From Saccharococcus thermophilus (lineage in GTDB: Bacteria; Bacillota; Bacilli; Bacillales; Anoxybacillaceae): a DNA stretch of 64,000 bases. The stretch lies in the NCBI RefSeq assembly GCF_011761475.1, contig NZ_JAASRS010000001.1, forward strand, positions 1,736,001-1,800,000, in the 5' to 3' direction. The notes beneath the pieces were generated by a model. That model made no database searches and was not told the DNA's origin. It saw nothing but the letters and a program-made list of their open reading frames with translations. Below, one piece after another: positions 1 to 9,153 of this stretch (the stretch's first letter is position 1; every line of letters begins with the position of its first letter). The translations under genes were made by a program, and so were the position numbers.

Positions 1-307
1 ATTGGGTTCCCCCTCTTCCCACTAGAAAAGGAGTGACTCCGATCGGATTTACTTTAAAGTAATTGGATGGATGAAATGTATCAAGCCTTGATAATTCTGA
101 TGAACCATATATCGGTAAATATTTAGGATTTTCAAGCATTTTCTTCTGTATAATTTCCCCTTGAAACATTTCAAAATCTAGGTCTACTGCCGCTTGTTCG
201 ATCGTTTTGTCATTGACCATCGGTAGCAAATATTGATTTGGTATGAATATGATGAAACAAAAAATCAAAACAGCCGCTATTAAAGGGCTAAATGATGGTT
301 GTTTCAT
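1..307 (-). CDS. dltD: D-alanyl-lipoteichoic acid biosynthesis protein DltD (5' part, cut by window edge)
   Basis: The last gene of the dlt operon, which moves D-alanine onto teichoic acids outside the membrane. Only about 102 N-terminal residues are in the window. The start [13 protein letters not shown] is followed by a hydrophobic signal-anchor of about 20 residues, and further on YGSSELSR matches the GSSE region that holds the catalytic serine of DltD. The ATG overlaps the dltC stop (ATGA), which shows translational coupling. The rest of the protein lies outside the window. Confidence 0.9.
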   Translation of the reverse strand, partial: MKQPSFSPLIAAVLIFCFIIFIPNQYLLPMVNDKTIEQAAVDLDFEMFQGEIIQKKMLENPKYLPIYGSSELSRLDTFHPSNYFKVNPIGVTPFLVGRGGTQ

Positions 308-540
308 TTCCAATTCTCCAATATGGCAATAATCTTATTAGGAGTAGACCATTGCTCGCGATCAAATTCAGATATTCCGACTGTGATTCCTAACTTTTCT
401 TCGATCCCAACTAATAAAGATACTGTTCCAAATGAATCAAGCAAACCTTCTTCGAATAATTCAACATCCAAATTTTCTTTTACAACATCGGTTTGGCAAA
501 TTTCTTCCAATAATTCAAGAACCGTATTTTTGATATTCAT
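304..540 (-). CDS. dltC: D-alanine--poly(phosphoribitol) ligase subunit 2, D-alanyl carrier protein
   Basis: A 78-residue acyl-carrier protein that holds D-alanine as a thioester on a phosphopantetheine arm. The attachment serine is Ser36 in the motif LLDSFG, and the length is normal for DltC. I chose the ATG at 540 because GGAGG stands at the right distance upstream; the reading frame stays open for 22 more codons without a better site. It lies 26 bp after dltB and its stop overlaps the dltD start. DltA charges it and DltB/DltD use it. Confidence 0.95.
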   Translation of the reverse strand: MNIKNTVLELLEEICQTDVVKENLDVELFEEGLLDSFGTVSLLVGIEEKLGITVGISEFDREQWSTPNKIIAILENWK

Positions 541-566
541 TTGATCTTCCTCCATATCCATCATTT

Positions 567-1715
567 TTAGAATAATCGGCCTGAAAAAATTAAGAAACCA
601 AAACATACAGCATGGAACGTTATGATGATCGAAATGATATTGGTCATCTTATTTTTCTTCCAAAATTTAAATTGTTTATTCTTCCTTTCGAAATAATCAA
701 AAGAAATAATCAACAATGCATGATAAAGTCCATATGCGATATAGTGAAGTTCCATTCCATGCCAAAGTCCCATTAATAAAAATAATAAGAAATATCCCAT
801 GTAAGAAATGGCATAGCGATTTTTGATCCATTTTTTCTTTGTCATGAATAATACAAATCGCATATATACATAATCTCTAAACCAAAATGATAACGACATA
901 TGCCATCTATTCCAAAAATCTTTAATATTTTTACTAATAAATGGAAGATTGAAGTTTTCAGGTGTTTTGATCCCCATTATATAGCTTACACCAATTGCAA
1001 ATGCACTATATCCGGCAAAGTCGAAGAATAAATACAAACTATATGCATACATATAGAGAAAATTTGCAAGTGGTGTATGATCTTGAATAAAAGGCGTTTG
1101 TATGATCCGTTCGTTGATCATGTAAGCAATGATAAACTTATATAAAAATCCTAAAAAGATTTTGTTGATCCCTTGATATAACAGAAGGCGGTATTCTTCT
1201 TTTGTTGGGATGGTATCCATATCTTTTTTGAATCGTTTAAAACGATCGATTGGCCCTGATGATATCGTTGGAAAAAATAATAGAAAGGCCAATTGTTCCT
1301 TTACTGTCAATGTTTTAAGGACTCCATCCCGTATATCGATGATCATTTGCACCGTTTTAAATGTGAGATACGAGATTCCTAAAAATCCCACCAAATTTTT
1401 TATTTCAAACACCGGAAGTATTTTTGTCAAGAATAAAGGAACAATCGAAAGTAAAGTGACTAAATAAAATACATAGCTTTCATTTTTTTCTTTTCGGTAA
1501 GATACATACCATTGGACTAATAGGACTTGCCAAAAAATATACACCACCAAAGAAATCAATTGATGGATGTCAGATATAAAAACTAAAAGAAGAATGATAC
1601 AATGAACAAACGAATAATATATCATGCTTCTTTTCTCTTTATATCCCAATACGATAATTGGAATAAGTAAAACACCAAGTATGATAAAAAAGTAAAACGA
1701 TGAATATGGTATCAT
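567..1715 (-). CDS. dltB: D-alanyl transfer protein DltB (MBOAT family)
   Basis: A 382-residue integral membrane protein with about ten hydrophobic segments, of the membrane-bound O-acyltransferase family. It passes D-alanine from DltC across the membrane toward DltX/DltD. Family marks are [12 protein letters not shown] and the catalytic-histidine region GLWHGMELH near residue 320. The start overlaps the dltA stop by 4 bp (ATGA). The length fits the family. Neighbours and motifs agree, so the call is firm. Confidence 0.95.
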   Translation of the reverse strand: MIPYSSFYFFIILGVLLIPIIVLGYKEKRSMIYYSFVHCIILLLVFISDIHQLISLVVYIFWQVLLVQWYVSYRKEKNESYVFYLVTLLSIVPLFLTKILPVFEIKNLVGFLGISYLTFKTVQMIIDIRDGVLKTLTVKEQLAFLLFFPTISSGPIDRFKRFKKDMDTIPTKEEYRLLLYQGINKIFLGFLYKFIIAYMINERIIQTPFIQDHTPLANFLYMYAYSLYLFFDFAGYSAFAIGVSYIMGIKTPENFNLPFISKNIKDFWNRWHMSLSFWFRDYVYMRFVLFMTKKKWIKNRYAISYMGYFLLFLLMGLWHGMELHYIAYGLYHALLIISFDYFERKNKQFKFWKKNKMTNIISIIITFHAVCFGFLIFSGRLF

Positions 1716-3232
1716 ACTCCGACCTCATTCGCTATTTTTTTCCTGTCTACTTTCCCATTGTTTGTCATAGGCAAAGAAGATACGTATACAAATTTTTTCG
1801 GAATCATATACGTTGGCAACAGTTTTTGCAGTTCTTTCTTTAAATGTGCTGTTAATTGGTATTCTTTTTCAAATTCGTGTTCCCTTGGCACCACTACTGC
1901 CATTAAATATTGACATTTGTTATCTTTATAGATCGGCACAATCACCGCACTTTCCACTAAAGAAAGTTTTCTTAATTGCACTTCGATTTCTTCTAATTCC
2001 ATTCTATAACCATTGAGTTTGATCTGAAAATCGAGTCTTCCGGCACAAAACAGCCATCCACTTTTTATATAACCGATATCACCTGTTCTATATGCCGGTT
2101 GATTATGATAGAGGAAGAATGATTTTTTCGTTAATTTTTCATTATTAAAATATCCTTTGCTTACGCTTTTACCTATAATGACGATTTCCCCTTTTTCACC
2201 TTCGCTTACCGCATTCCCGTTTTCATCCATCACCAGTATTTCAACATCTTTTTTTGGCGTTCCAACAGGCAGTGATGGATACTCATTTAAAATCGCTTCG
2301 GTTATTTCGATGCTAGTAACTGCAACCGTTGCTTCGGTTGGTCCATATGTGTTATAAATAACCGCATTTGGAAATCTTGTTTTTAGTTTGCGGGCTGTTT
2401 CGTTTGGCAACATTTCTCCGCAAAATAAAAATGTTTCCATGTGCGGCATCATTTTCTCCGAAAATTGTTGGTCCATTAGACACATTTCAACAAATGAAGG
2501 GGTAGAAGTCCAAACATTGATATTGGATTCCTTTAAAGATTGGAACAACCATTTAGGATTGGCAATTAAATCCTTCGAAATGGTCCATAATGTTCCTCCT
2601 AAATATAGACAAGGATACAAATCCATTACAGACAGATCAAAAGAAAAAGGTGCCTGATTTAAGAATCTTTGATTTTCTTTTAATCCGAAATCGGAAACCA
2701 TCCATTCCACAAAGCTGGCTAAATTGTTATAGGTGATTTGAACCCCTTTTGGATTTCCAGTGCTGCCCGATGTATAAATAATATAAAAGTTTTGATCCCC
2801 TTTTACAAATAGCTCACTAGATGGCTGCTTTCCTTTATATGAAGCGATCGCATCTTCTATTTCATTATGTTCTAGCATTAATAAATGATCGTATAATTTT
2901 AGATTTGCCGGAATGCTGCCAGGCGATAAAAATAATTTTGCTCCCGAATCATCGATAATTTTTTTGACTCTTTCTTCTGGAATGCTCGCATCGATCGGAA
3001 TATAAGCCCGGCCAGATTTCACCGATGCCAAAAAACATACTACCATTAGCGGTTCCATATGTCCATATACAATGACTGGCTCATTTCCTTTCATTTTTTC
3101 TGATATAAAAATGGATAGTGAGTTTGAATATTCTTCAATTTCTCTATACGTTAAATCGCTTCCACCAGAAGAAATGGCGACACGGTCAGGGTTTAATTGT
3201 GCCCATCTTTTTATTTTTTCATATAATTCCAT
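1712..3232 (-). CDS. dltA: D-alanine--poly(phosphoribitol) ligase subunit 1
   Basis: An adenylating enzyme of about 506 residues that activates D-alanine with ATP and loads it on DltC. It shows the ANL-superfamily signature YTSGSTGNPKGV, the core motif YRTGDIG and the C-terminal catalytic lysine region NNGKVDRK. I prefer the ATG at 3232 (MELYEK): GGGGG lies 6-7 nt upstream, whereas the ATG two codons earlier touches that site. It is followed by dltB with a 4-bp overlap. Cytoplasmic. Confidence 0.95.
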   Translation of the reverse strand: MELYEKIKRWAQLNPDRVAISSGGSDLTYREIEEYSNSLSIFISEKMKGNEPVIVYGHMEPLMVVCFLASVKSGRAYIPIDASIPEERVKKIIDDSGAKLFLSPGSIPANLKLYDHLLMLEHNEIEDAIASYKGKQPSSELFVKGDQNFYIIYTSGSTGNPKGVQITYNNLASFVEWMVSDFGLKENQRFLNQAPFSFDLSVMDLYPCLYLGGTLWTISKDLIANPKWLFQSLKESNINVWTSTPSFVEMCLMDQQFSEKMMPHMETFLFCGEMLPNETARKLKTRFPNAVIYNTYGPTEATVAVTSIEITEAILNEYPSLPVGTPKKDVEILVMDENGNAVSEGEKGEIVIIGKSVSKGYFNNEKLTKKSFFLYHNQPAYRTGDIGYIKSGWLFCAGRLDFQIKLNGYRMELEEIEVQLRKLSLVESAVIVPIYKDNKCQYLMAVVVPREHEFEKEYQLTAHLKKELQKLLPTYMIPKKFVYVSSLPMTNNGKVDRKKIANEVGV

Positions 3233-3247
3233 TTGCATCCCCCTTAT

Positions 3248-3406
3248 TTAAAATTCGTTATAAATATAAGTGCTTGAACTCGTCATTTTAAAACCATAAA
3301 TCATTAACAAACCTAACAATATGAGCAAATAATACATCATTCTCGTTACCCAAAGTACATAAGGTAAGTTGAAAAATATTTTTAATTTTTTTATTAAAAA
3401 TTCCAT
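3248..3406 (-). CDS. dltX: Teichoic acid D-Ala incorporation-associated protein DltX
   Basis: A 52-residue single-pass membrane protein, first gene of the dlt operon. It has a basic N-terminus, one transmembrane segment (about residues 23-38), and ends in SSSTYIYNEF. That tail closely resembles the conserved C-terminal motif of DltX (FIYNEF-like), proposed to carry D-alanine between DltB and DltD. A strong site (GGAGGGG) precedes the ATG. It ends 15 bp before dltA. Such small genes are often left unannotated. Confidence 0.88.
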   Translation of the reverse strand: MEFLIKKLKIFFNLPYVLWVTRMMYYLLILLGLLMIYGFKMTSSSTYIYNEF

Positions 3407-3517
3407 ACTGCCCCTCCTATCTCAAAAAAATAATATACATATATTAAAATTAAAAATACATTAAAATAAAATAGAAGTTTATTTATTTCCTTATTTTTAC
3501 AAAAAATTTTTGAATCA
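3407..3517. promoter_or_regulatory. dlt operon upstream region, shortened by an IS insertion
   Basis: This AT-rich stretch is all that remains between dltX and the IS256-like element. A TATATT hexamer read leftward near 3434-3440 could be a -10 box, but I see no convincing -35. The IS target site is only about 110 bp upstream of the dltX start, so distal control sequence for dlt may have been cut off or replaced. Confidence 0.35.
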
Positions 3518-3525
3518 TTCATATC
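3518..3525. repeat. Left 8-bp target-site duplication of IS256-like copy 1
   Basis: TTCATATC stands directly before the left IS end and is repeated exactly at 4960-4967 after the right end. Eight-bp duplications are normal for IS256-family transposition. It shows that copy 1 is a simple insertion and fixes its borders. Confidence 0.9.
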
Positions 3526-3630
3526 GATGATGTATAAAAGTTTGTGTAAAGCATTTTGCTAGAACAAAAGAAAAAAGGTAGGGTATTCTCTGATTGGACC
3601 AAAAATCTTAGAGAAAGGAGTACCCTACCT

Positions 3631-4800
3631 ATGTCTAAAAGAAGTATACCGAATGTCGACTGGGCAAATCAACTGGAAAGTGTCATTCGTCAGTTTGTGA
3701 AGGAAAAATTAGAGCTGATTATGCGGGAAGAAATCAAACATTTCCTCGAAATCGAACAGGCTGGAACGCCGAATATGAGAAACGGCTACTATCAGCGAAA
3801 TCTAGATACGCAATATGGCCGGATTGAGGGTCTTTTGGTTCCAAGAGACCGAAACGGGGAATTTCAAACACAGTTGTTTGCCCCTTATCAACGCCACACC
3901 GGCTGGCTGGAGGAAGCCATCATTAGGATGTATCAAAGTGGCATGAGTACACGGGAAATTGGCAAGTTTATCGAACGAATTCTAGGAAATGCTTATTCTC
4001 CAGCGACGATCAGCCGTATTACCGATGTCGTGAAAGAAGACATCGAGAAATGGCACCATCGTCCACTATCCAAACGTTATTCTGTCTTATATTTGGACGG
4101 CTTGTACGTGAAACTTCGCCGCGATACGGTAGAGAAAGAAGTCATTTATGTGGTGTTAGGAGTGAATGAAGAAGGGTATCGAGAAATTCTGGATTTCTTC
4201 GTGGGAGGACAAGAAAGCGCCTATGGATGGCAGGAAATTCTTCAACACCTCTACCAAAGAGGCGTCAAGGAAGTGCTTCTTGGCGTCTTCGATGGCCTTC
4301 CGGGGCTGGAGGAAGCCTTTAAGGCGGTGTATCCGAAAGCCGATGTGCAGCGCTGTGTCGTGCACAAAGTCCGCAACACCCTCAGCCGTGTTCGGAAAAA
4401 AGACCAATTCGAAGTGGCCGAGGATCTCAAGCTGATTTATCGCGCGCCGAATAAGGAGATGGCGTTACAAATGTTTCAACAGTTTGAGTCGAAATGGTCC
4501 AGCAAATATCCAAGAGAAGTTCAATCTTGGGCCAATGAGTTGGATGTCCTCCTTACATTTATGGATTATCCAAGCAGTATTCGAAGTGTGATTTACACGA
4601 CGAATGTCATCGAACGAACGATCAAAGAGATTCGGAAACGTCTAAAGCCGATGAACAGTTTGAGCAGTTTAGAAGCCGCGGAAAAAGTCGTGTATTTGAC
4701 CATCCAAGATTTTAATGAGAAATGGGCAGGGCGAAAGTTAAGAGGATTTGCCGAAGCGCAGGAAGCCCTTCAACGAATGTTTGAAGAACGTTATTGTTAA
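3631..4800 (+). CDS. IS256-family transposase
   Basis: A 389-residue DDE transposase of the mutator/IS256 type. The acidic catalytic residues can be placed at YLDGLYV, GVFDGLPG and TTNVIER, in the usual order with a C-x-H region (QRCVVHK) between the second D and the E. I chose the ATG at 3631 (MSKRSIPN) because GAAAGGAG stands upstream and the other copy starts at the same place. It appears intact. It differs from copy 2 by scattered substitutions, so the copies are not recent duplicates. Confidence 0.95.
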   Translation: MSKRSIPNVDWANQLESVIRQFVKEKLELIMREEIKHFLEIEQAGTPNMRNGYYQRNLDTQYGRIEGLLVPRDRNGEFQTQLFAPYQRHTGWLEEAIIRMYQSGMSTREIGKFIERILGNAYSPATISRITDVVKEDIEKWHHRPLSKRYSVLYLDGLYVKLRRDTVEKEVIYVVLGVNEEGYREILDFFVGGQESAYGWQEILQHLYQRGVKEVLLGVFDGLPGLEEAFKAVYPKADVQRCVVHKVRNTLSRVRKKDQFEVAEDLKLIYRAPNKEMALQMFQQFESKWSSKYPREVQSWANELDVLLTFMDYPSSIRSVIYTTNVIERTIKEIRKRLKPMNSLSSLEAAEKVVYLTIQDFNEKWAGRKLRGFAEAQEALQRMFEERYC

Positions 4801-4841
4801 CCAAATATTGTAAATAAACAAAATAAGGGGATTCTCCCTTT

Positions 4842-4877
4842 CCACACAAGAGACTGAATATTCAGTCTCCTGTGTGG
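4842..4877. repeat. 36-bp palindrome at the 3' end of IS256 copy 1
   Basis: The two 18-nt halves are complementary apart from one mismatch and meet at GAATATTC; the outer ends are CCACACA and TGTGTGG. In copy 2 the same palindrome is perfect. It follows the transposase stop by about 40 bp, so a terminator or transcription shield for the IS is the simplest role. Confidence 0.8.
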
Positions 4878-4959
4878 AGAAAATCAGTCCCCTATCAATT
4901 CAAATCCATTTCAGAGAAACCCTACCCCATTTACATTACACAAAATTCTTGACGGTACC

Positions 4960-4967
4960 TTCATATC
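4960..4967. repeat. Right 8-bp target-site duplication of IS256-like copy 1
   Basis: TTCATATC, identical to 3518-3525, directly follows the right IS end. Confidence 0.9.
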
Positions 4968-5083
4968 TGAATATATCATTTCTTTGTATAATACGGTATG
5001 TTATATTTTTACAACTCAATAAAAACATAACCATAAACTTAGAAATAAAAAAGATTATTGGAAGTAAACATCCAACACAAAAA

Positions 5084-5105
5084 AGCCACCGTCACCGGTG
5101 GTTTT
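5084..5105 (-). terminator. Terminator after the cheW-like gene
   Basis: Read leftward: CCACCG, loop GTGA, CGGTGG, then CTTTTTTG. The hairpin overlaps the end of the cheW-like gene, whose last codon and stop supply the left arm. Confidence 0.8.
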
Positions 5106-5550
5106 GTACATGCTCCTTAATGGCCTTGGCTCCTTCTAAGCTTTCAAATAATTGGTTCGGATCAATGAGTGTAATCAATCGCTCTGGCAAGTTGGCTACA
5201 CCTATGAAATAAGGCGTTTGCCGATAGGCGAGCATATTTACTTGCTTGATCGCTTCTTCTGGAATATCGAGAATCTCTTTCGCCTCGTCGACAATAAAGG
5301 CAACTGAAACATCTTCGACCATGGTGACAACAAGCCGTGTCTTGTCCGTTTCTTCAAATGGGCGTTCGTACAGCAGTTTGCGTGTATCCAACACCGGGAC
5401 TAATTCACCGCGAATACGGACGACCCCTACCATATAATCGGGCATTTGCGGAATCACGGTCGGTTCAGTCATTTTTTCAATCGAAATCACATACTCAATC
5501 GGAACAGCGTATTGCTCACGCTCAAGCTGAAAAACGACAAACTTGTTCAT
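5092..5550 (-). CDS. CheW-domain chemotaxis coupling protein
   Basis: A 152-residue protein made of one CheW domain (FQLEREQYAVPIEYV, VVRIRGELVPVLDTR, IVDEAKEILDIPEE). CheW proteins link chemoreceptors to the kinase CheA in the cytoplasm. The start at 5550 (MNKFVVFQLE) follows GGGGAG; an upstream TTG in frame is less likely. It stands alone, away from any flagellar operon, so it may be a second CheW paralogue rather than the main one. There is no receiver domain, so it is not CheV. Confidence 0.85.
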   Translation of the reverse strand: MNKFVVFQLEREQYAVPIEYVISIEKMTEPTVIPQMPDYMVGVVRIRGELVPVLDTRKLLYERPFEETDKTRLVVTMVEDVSVAFIVDEAKEILDIPEEAIKQVNMLAYRQTPYFIGVANLPERLITLIDPNQLFESLEGAKAIKEHVQNHR

Positions 5551-5623
5551 TCCACCGTCTCCCCTCATTGCCTACAACTCTATTTCTTATATAGAGGAGC
5601 ATCCAAACATGGATGCCCCGTTA

Positions 5624-6742
5624 TTATTTTGCTACTTCTTCCACGATTGCGACAACCATTTCCGTTAATTTGACAAGCTCTTCAATCGGCATGCGTTCGT
5701 TCGTCGTATGAATGTCTTCATAACCAACCGCTAAGTTCACCGTCGGAATGCCAAAACCGGCAATGACGTTCGCGTCGCTGCCGCCGCCGCTCCGCTGCAA
5801 TTCACATGGACGTCCGATTTTTGCCGCGGCGCGTTTCGCGACTTCGACAACGTGGTCGCCGTCGCCGAACTTAAAGCCCGGATACATCACTTCCACATCC
5901 ACTTCAGCGCGTCCGCCCATTTCTGCCGCAACCGTTTCAAACGCTTCTTTCATTTTCGCGACTTGCGCTTTCATTTTTTCCGGCACTAAGGAGCGCGCTT
6001 CCGCTAAAATATCAACGCGGTCGCAAACGATATTTGTTTGTGTTCCGCCTTCAAAACGGCCGATATTTGCCGTCGTTTCTTCATCAATGCGTCCAAGCGG
6101 CATTTTTGCAATCGCTTTTGCAGCGATCGTAATCGCCGATACCCCTTTTTCCGGTGCGACACCGGCATGCGCTGTTTTTCCGTGCACGACAACTTTCAAT
6201 TTTGCCTGCGTCGGGGCGGCAACGACAATGTTGCCAACTTTGCCATCGCTGTCTAGCGCATAGCCAAATTTCGCTTGAATCAATGACGGATCAAGCGCTT
6301 TCGCTCCGACAAGACCGGATTCTTCCCCGACCGTAATAATAAATTGAATCGTGCCGTGCGGGATGTTTTGCTCTTTTAAGACACGAATCGCTTCGAACAT
6401 CGCCGCCAGGCCCGCTTTATCGTCCGCTCCCAAAATCGTTGTGCCATCAGTGACAACATATCCGTCTTGAATCGACGGCTTTACTCCTTTTCCCGGCACG
6501 ACCGTATCCATATGGGACGTGAAATAAATTGGGTCTACTCCTTCTTTTGTCGCCTCTAACGTACAAATTAAGTTGCCGGCGCCGTGTCCGGTTTTCGCCG
6601 CTGCGTCGTCTTCAATGACATGCAGTCCAAGCGCTTCAAATTTTTGCTTTAATACTTTGGCGATTTCGCCCTCATGCTTTGTTTCCGAATCGATTTGCAC
6701 GAGTTCCAAAAATTCGTCGACTAAGCGTTGTTGATTGATCAT
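5624..6742 (-). CDS. M20 family peptidase, tripeptidase-like (YqjE-like)
   Basis: A 372-residue zinc peptidase of the M20/peptidase T class. The first metal ligand region is SHMDTVVPG (His77, Asp79), the bridging Asp107 is in LGADDKAG, and GEESG (Glu140/141) holds the catalytic base and a metal ligand. A dimerisation domain follows, then the C-terminal GGGSDAN metal segment. The B. subtilis locus places yqjE beside the carboxylase and epimerase genes, as here. Substrate specificity is inferred from the family only. It has its own ribosome site GGAGGAAG. Confidence 0.88.
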   Translation of the reverse strand: MINQQRLVDEFLELVQIDSETKHEGEIAKVLKQKFEALGLHVIEDDAAAKTGHGAGNLICTLEATKEGVDPIYFTSHMDTVVPGKGVKPSIQDGYVVTDGTTILGADDKAGLAAMFEAIRVLKEQNIPHGTIQFIITVGEESGLVGAKALDPSLIQAKFGYALDSDGKVGNIVVAAPTQAKLKVVVHGKTAHAGVAPEKGVSAITIAAKAIAKMPLGRIDEETTANIGRFEGGTQTNIVCDRVDILAEARSLVPEKMKAQVAKMKEAFETVAAEMGGRAEVDVEVMYPGFKFGDGDHVVEVAKRAAAKIGRPCELQRSGGGSDANVIAGFGIPTVNLAVGYEDIHTTNERMPIEELVKLTEMVVAIVEEVAK

Positions 6743-6967
6743 CTTCGTTCTTCCTCCTGCTTATGTACTCACCTAAAAGTATACCCGATTTTGTCAATGA
6801 TTGCGAAAAATTGTTATGAAAGAATAAGAAAAAGGAATGTTGGTTTTTCATAAATTCCCTAAACCAAGGGGTTTTTATGGGTTTAACTCCTGAATCATAA
6901 TATTATCGAGAGAAATTCACGAACTAAATAGACAAAGTGAAAAATCACATTTGAGCATGAATGAATC

Positions 6968-7002
6968 AAACCCGCCGCCACAATGCTGGTGGCAGCGGGT
7001 TT
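6968..7002 (-). terminator. Terminator after the acyl-CoA carboxylase gene
   Basis: A GC-rich stem (AAACCCGC-GCCAC paired with GTGGC-GCGGGTTT, one mismatch) with a short loop lies just after the gene end at 7010. The stem ends in a short T-run on the minus strand. Confidence 0.75.
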
Positions 7003-7009
7003 CATCGTC

Positions 7010-8560
7010 TTACAACGGTATATTGCCATGCTTTTTCTTCGGACGTTCTTCATGTTTATTGCGAAGCATCTCGAGCGCTTGGATCAGTTTAATTCTTGTG
7101 TCGCGTGGGTCGATGACGTCATCGATCATGCCGTATTTGGCGGCGATATATGGGTTGGCAAACTTTTGCCGGTATTCTTCAATCTTTTGTGCCCGCGTTT
7201 CTTCCGGATTCGGGCTGTTTTCGATTTCGCTGGCAAAAATAATGTTCGCAGCTCCTTGCGGCCCCATCACGGCGATTTCGGCGTTCGGCCACGCGTAGAC
7301 GACATCGGCGCCGATCGACTTGCTGTTGAGCGCCACGTACGCGCCTCCGTATGCTTTCCGCAAAATGACGGTAATTTTCGGAACCGTCGCTTCGGAATAC
7401 GCGTACAAAATTTTCGCGCCGTGGCGGATGATGCCGCCGTGCTCCTGCTTGACGCCCGGGAAAAAGCCGGTGACATCTTCAAACGTAATAATCGGGATGT
7501 TAAACGAATCGCAGAAGCGGATAAAGCGCGCCGCTTTGTCGGACGAATCGATGTCAAGCCCGCCGGCCATAAATTTCGGCTGGTTGCACACCAACCCGAC
7601 GACCTCGCCTTTGATGCGGGCAAAGCCAATGACGATGTTTTTGGCGAAATTTTTTTGCACTTCCATAAACGAGCCTTCATCGACGACCTGCAAAATGACG
7701 TTGCGTACGTCATACGGCCGGACCGCATCAATCGGCACGACATCGGCTAAATCGGGACGATAGTCGTCTTCGCCTGGAATCGGACCAAACGGCGGCTTCT
7801 CTTGACTGTTTTGCGGCAAATAGCTTAATAGCTGCCGCACTTGATGGAGCACTTCTTCCTCGGTTGCCCCGGAAAAGTGAGCGTTGCCGCTAATCGTATT
7901 ATGGACGCGGGCACCACCTAAATCTTCGGCGCTAATTTTTTCCCCCGTCACCGCTTCGATCACTTTCGGTCCTGTAATAAACATTTGGCTCGTCTTTTCG
8001 ACCATGAATACAAAATCGGTAATCGCCGGCGAGTAGACGGCTCCGCCGGCGCACGGCCCCATAATGACAGAAATTTGCGGAATAACTCCGGAATAAATGG
8101 CGTTGCGGTAAAAGATATGCCCATATCCATCTAACGATAATACCCCTTCTTGAATGCGCGCGCCGCCGGAATCATTCAGTCCGATGACTGGCGCTCCTGT
8201 TTTTGCGGCTAAATCCATAATGTTGGCGATTTTTTTCGCGTGCATCTCCCCAAGCGCACCGCCGAATACCGTGAAATCTTGCGAAAAGACAAATACGGTG
8301 CGTCCGTTGATTTTCCCGTATCCGGTCACAACGCCGTCTCCCGGGCCTTTTTTTCCGTCAAGACCAAAATCGGTGCAACGATGTTCAATAAACGGATTCA
8401 ACTCGACAAACGTCCCTTCGTCGAGAAGCAAATCAATGCGTTCGCGCGCGGTCAGTTTTCCTTTGGCGTGCTGCTTTTCGATTTTATCGTCGCCGCCGCC
8501 AAGCTCGATTTCGCGGCGCCGGTCATAGAGTTCATTAATTTTGTCGTACATATCAGCCAT
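7010..8560 (-). CDS. Acyl-CoA carboxylase carboxyltransferase (propionyl-/methylmalonyl-CoA type; YqjD-like)
   Basis: A 516-residue carboxyltransferase beta subunit with the two crotonase-like halves typical of PccB/MmdA. It has the acyl-CoA oxyanion-hole glycines GGARIQEG in the first half and RKAYGGAYVALN in the second. It moves a carboxyl group between biotin and propionyl-CoA to give (S)-methylmalonyl-CoA. The biotin carboxylase/carrier partner is not in this window. The next gene upstream is the epimerase (3 bp apart), and mutase genes lie 5 kb away, so the role in propionyl-CoA use is well supported. Confidence 0.92.
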   Translation of the reverse strand: MADMYDKINELYDRRREIELGGGDDKIEKQHAKGKLTARERIDLLLDEGTFVELNPFIEHRCTDFGLDGKKGPGDGVVTGYGKINGRTVFVFSQDFTVFGGALGEMHAKKIANIMDLAAKTGAPVIGLNDSGGARIQEGVLSLDGYGHIFYRNAIYSGVIPQISVIMGPCAGGAVYSPAITDFVFMVEKTSQMFITGPKVIEAVTGEKISAEDLGGARVHNTISGNAHFSGATEEEVLHQVRQLLSYLPQNSQEKPPFGPIPGEDDYRPDLADVVPIDAVRPYDVRNVILQVVDEGSFMEVQKNFAKNIVIGFARIKGEVVGLVCNQPKFMAGGLDIDSSDKAARFIRFCDSFNIPIITFEDVTGFFPGVKQEHGGIIRHGAKILYAYSEATVPKITVILRKAYGGAYVALNSKSIGADVVYAWPNAEIAVMGPQGAANIIFASEIENSPNPEETRAQKIEEYRQKFANPYIAAKYGMIDDVIDPRDTRIKLIQALEMLRNKHEERPKKKHGNIPL

Positions 8561-8563
8561 CGC

Positions 8564-8980
8564 TTACACCTCCGCATCCTTTCTCTCGCAAAGTTCGTAC
8601 AAAACTCCTTCGGTCGATTTCGGATGCATAAAAGCGACAAGCGCCCCGCCGGCGCCGCGTTTTGGCGTCTCTTGAATCATGCGGATTCCCTTTTCCTTCA
8701 GTTCATTGATCCGCTCCTGTATATCATCCACTCCAAGTGCGACATGATGAATCCCTTCGCCGCGCTTTTCAATAAATTTCGCAATCGCGCTTTCCGGCGA
8801 TGTCGGCTCGAGCAGTTCGATTTTCGTTTCTCCTGCTTTTAAAAAAGCAACTTTTACTTTTTCCGATTCGACTTCCTCTATGCCTAGAAATGGCAACTGC
8901 AGTACATCGACATAAAATGGCAGCGCTTTCTCGAGCGACTTAACGGCAATGCCGACATGATCCACTTTTTTTACGTTCAT
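8564..8980 (-). CDS. mce: Methylmalonyl-CoA epimerase
   Basis: A 138-residue vicinal-oxygen-chelate (glyoxalase-fold) protein. Metal ligands are visible in KVDHVGIAV, GIHHVALGVDD and VLYELCE. It converts (S)- to (R)-methylmalonyl-CoA, the step between the carboxylase and the B12 mutase. I chose the ATG at 8980 because GGGG lies 8 nt upstream; a TTG two codons earlier is also in frame. It is cotranscribed with the carboxylase gene 3 bp downstream. Confidence 0.92.
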   Translation of the reverse strand: MNVKKVDHVGIAVKSLEKALPFYVDVLQLPFLGIEEVESEKVKVAFLKAGETKIELLEPTSPESAIAKFIEKRGEGIHHVALGVDDIQERINELKEKGIRMIQETPKRGAGGALVAFMHPKSTEGVLYELCERKDAEV

Positions 8981-9153
8981 CGTCAATCCCCTTTGCTGTT
9001 AAAATAGTACAAACATTAAATATATTTCGCGCTTTCGACAAAAAATCCTGCTTTTTCATGACAATCATGGACAAGTTTTTCCCTTGTCCCTCTTTTTCCG
9101 CCACTGTACAATGAAAAGGAGAAATGTTTGTCTTGCAAAAGGGAGGAAGCACA

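Larger units (their letters stand above)
3526..4959 (+). mobile_element. IS256-family insertion sequence, copy 1 (1434 bp)
   Basis: Borders were set by comparison with the second copy at 34633-36066 and by the flanking 8-bp duplication. The imperfect terminal inverted repeats begin GATGATGTATAAAAG (left) and, on the opposite strand, GGTACCGTCAAGAAT (right); both continue with TTTGTGTAA. One transposase gene fills most of the element. A near-perfect 36-bp palindrome lies at 4842-4877 after the gene and probably works as a terminator. Confidence 0.93.
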
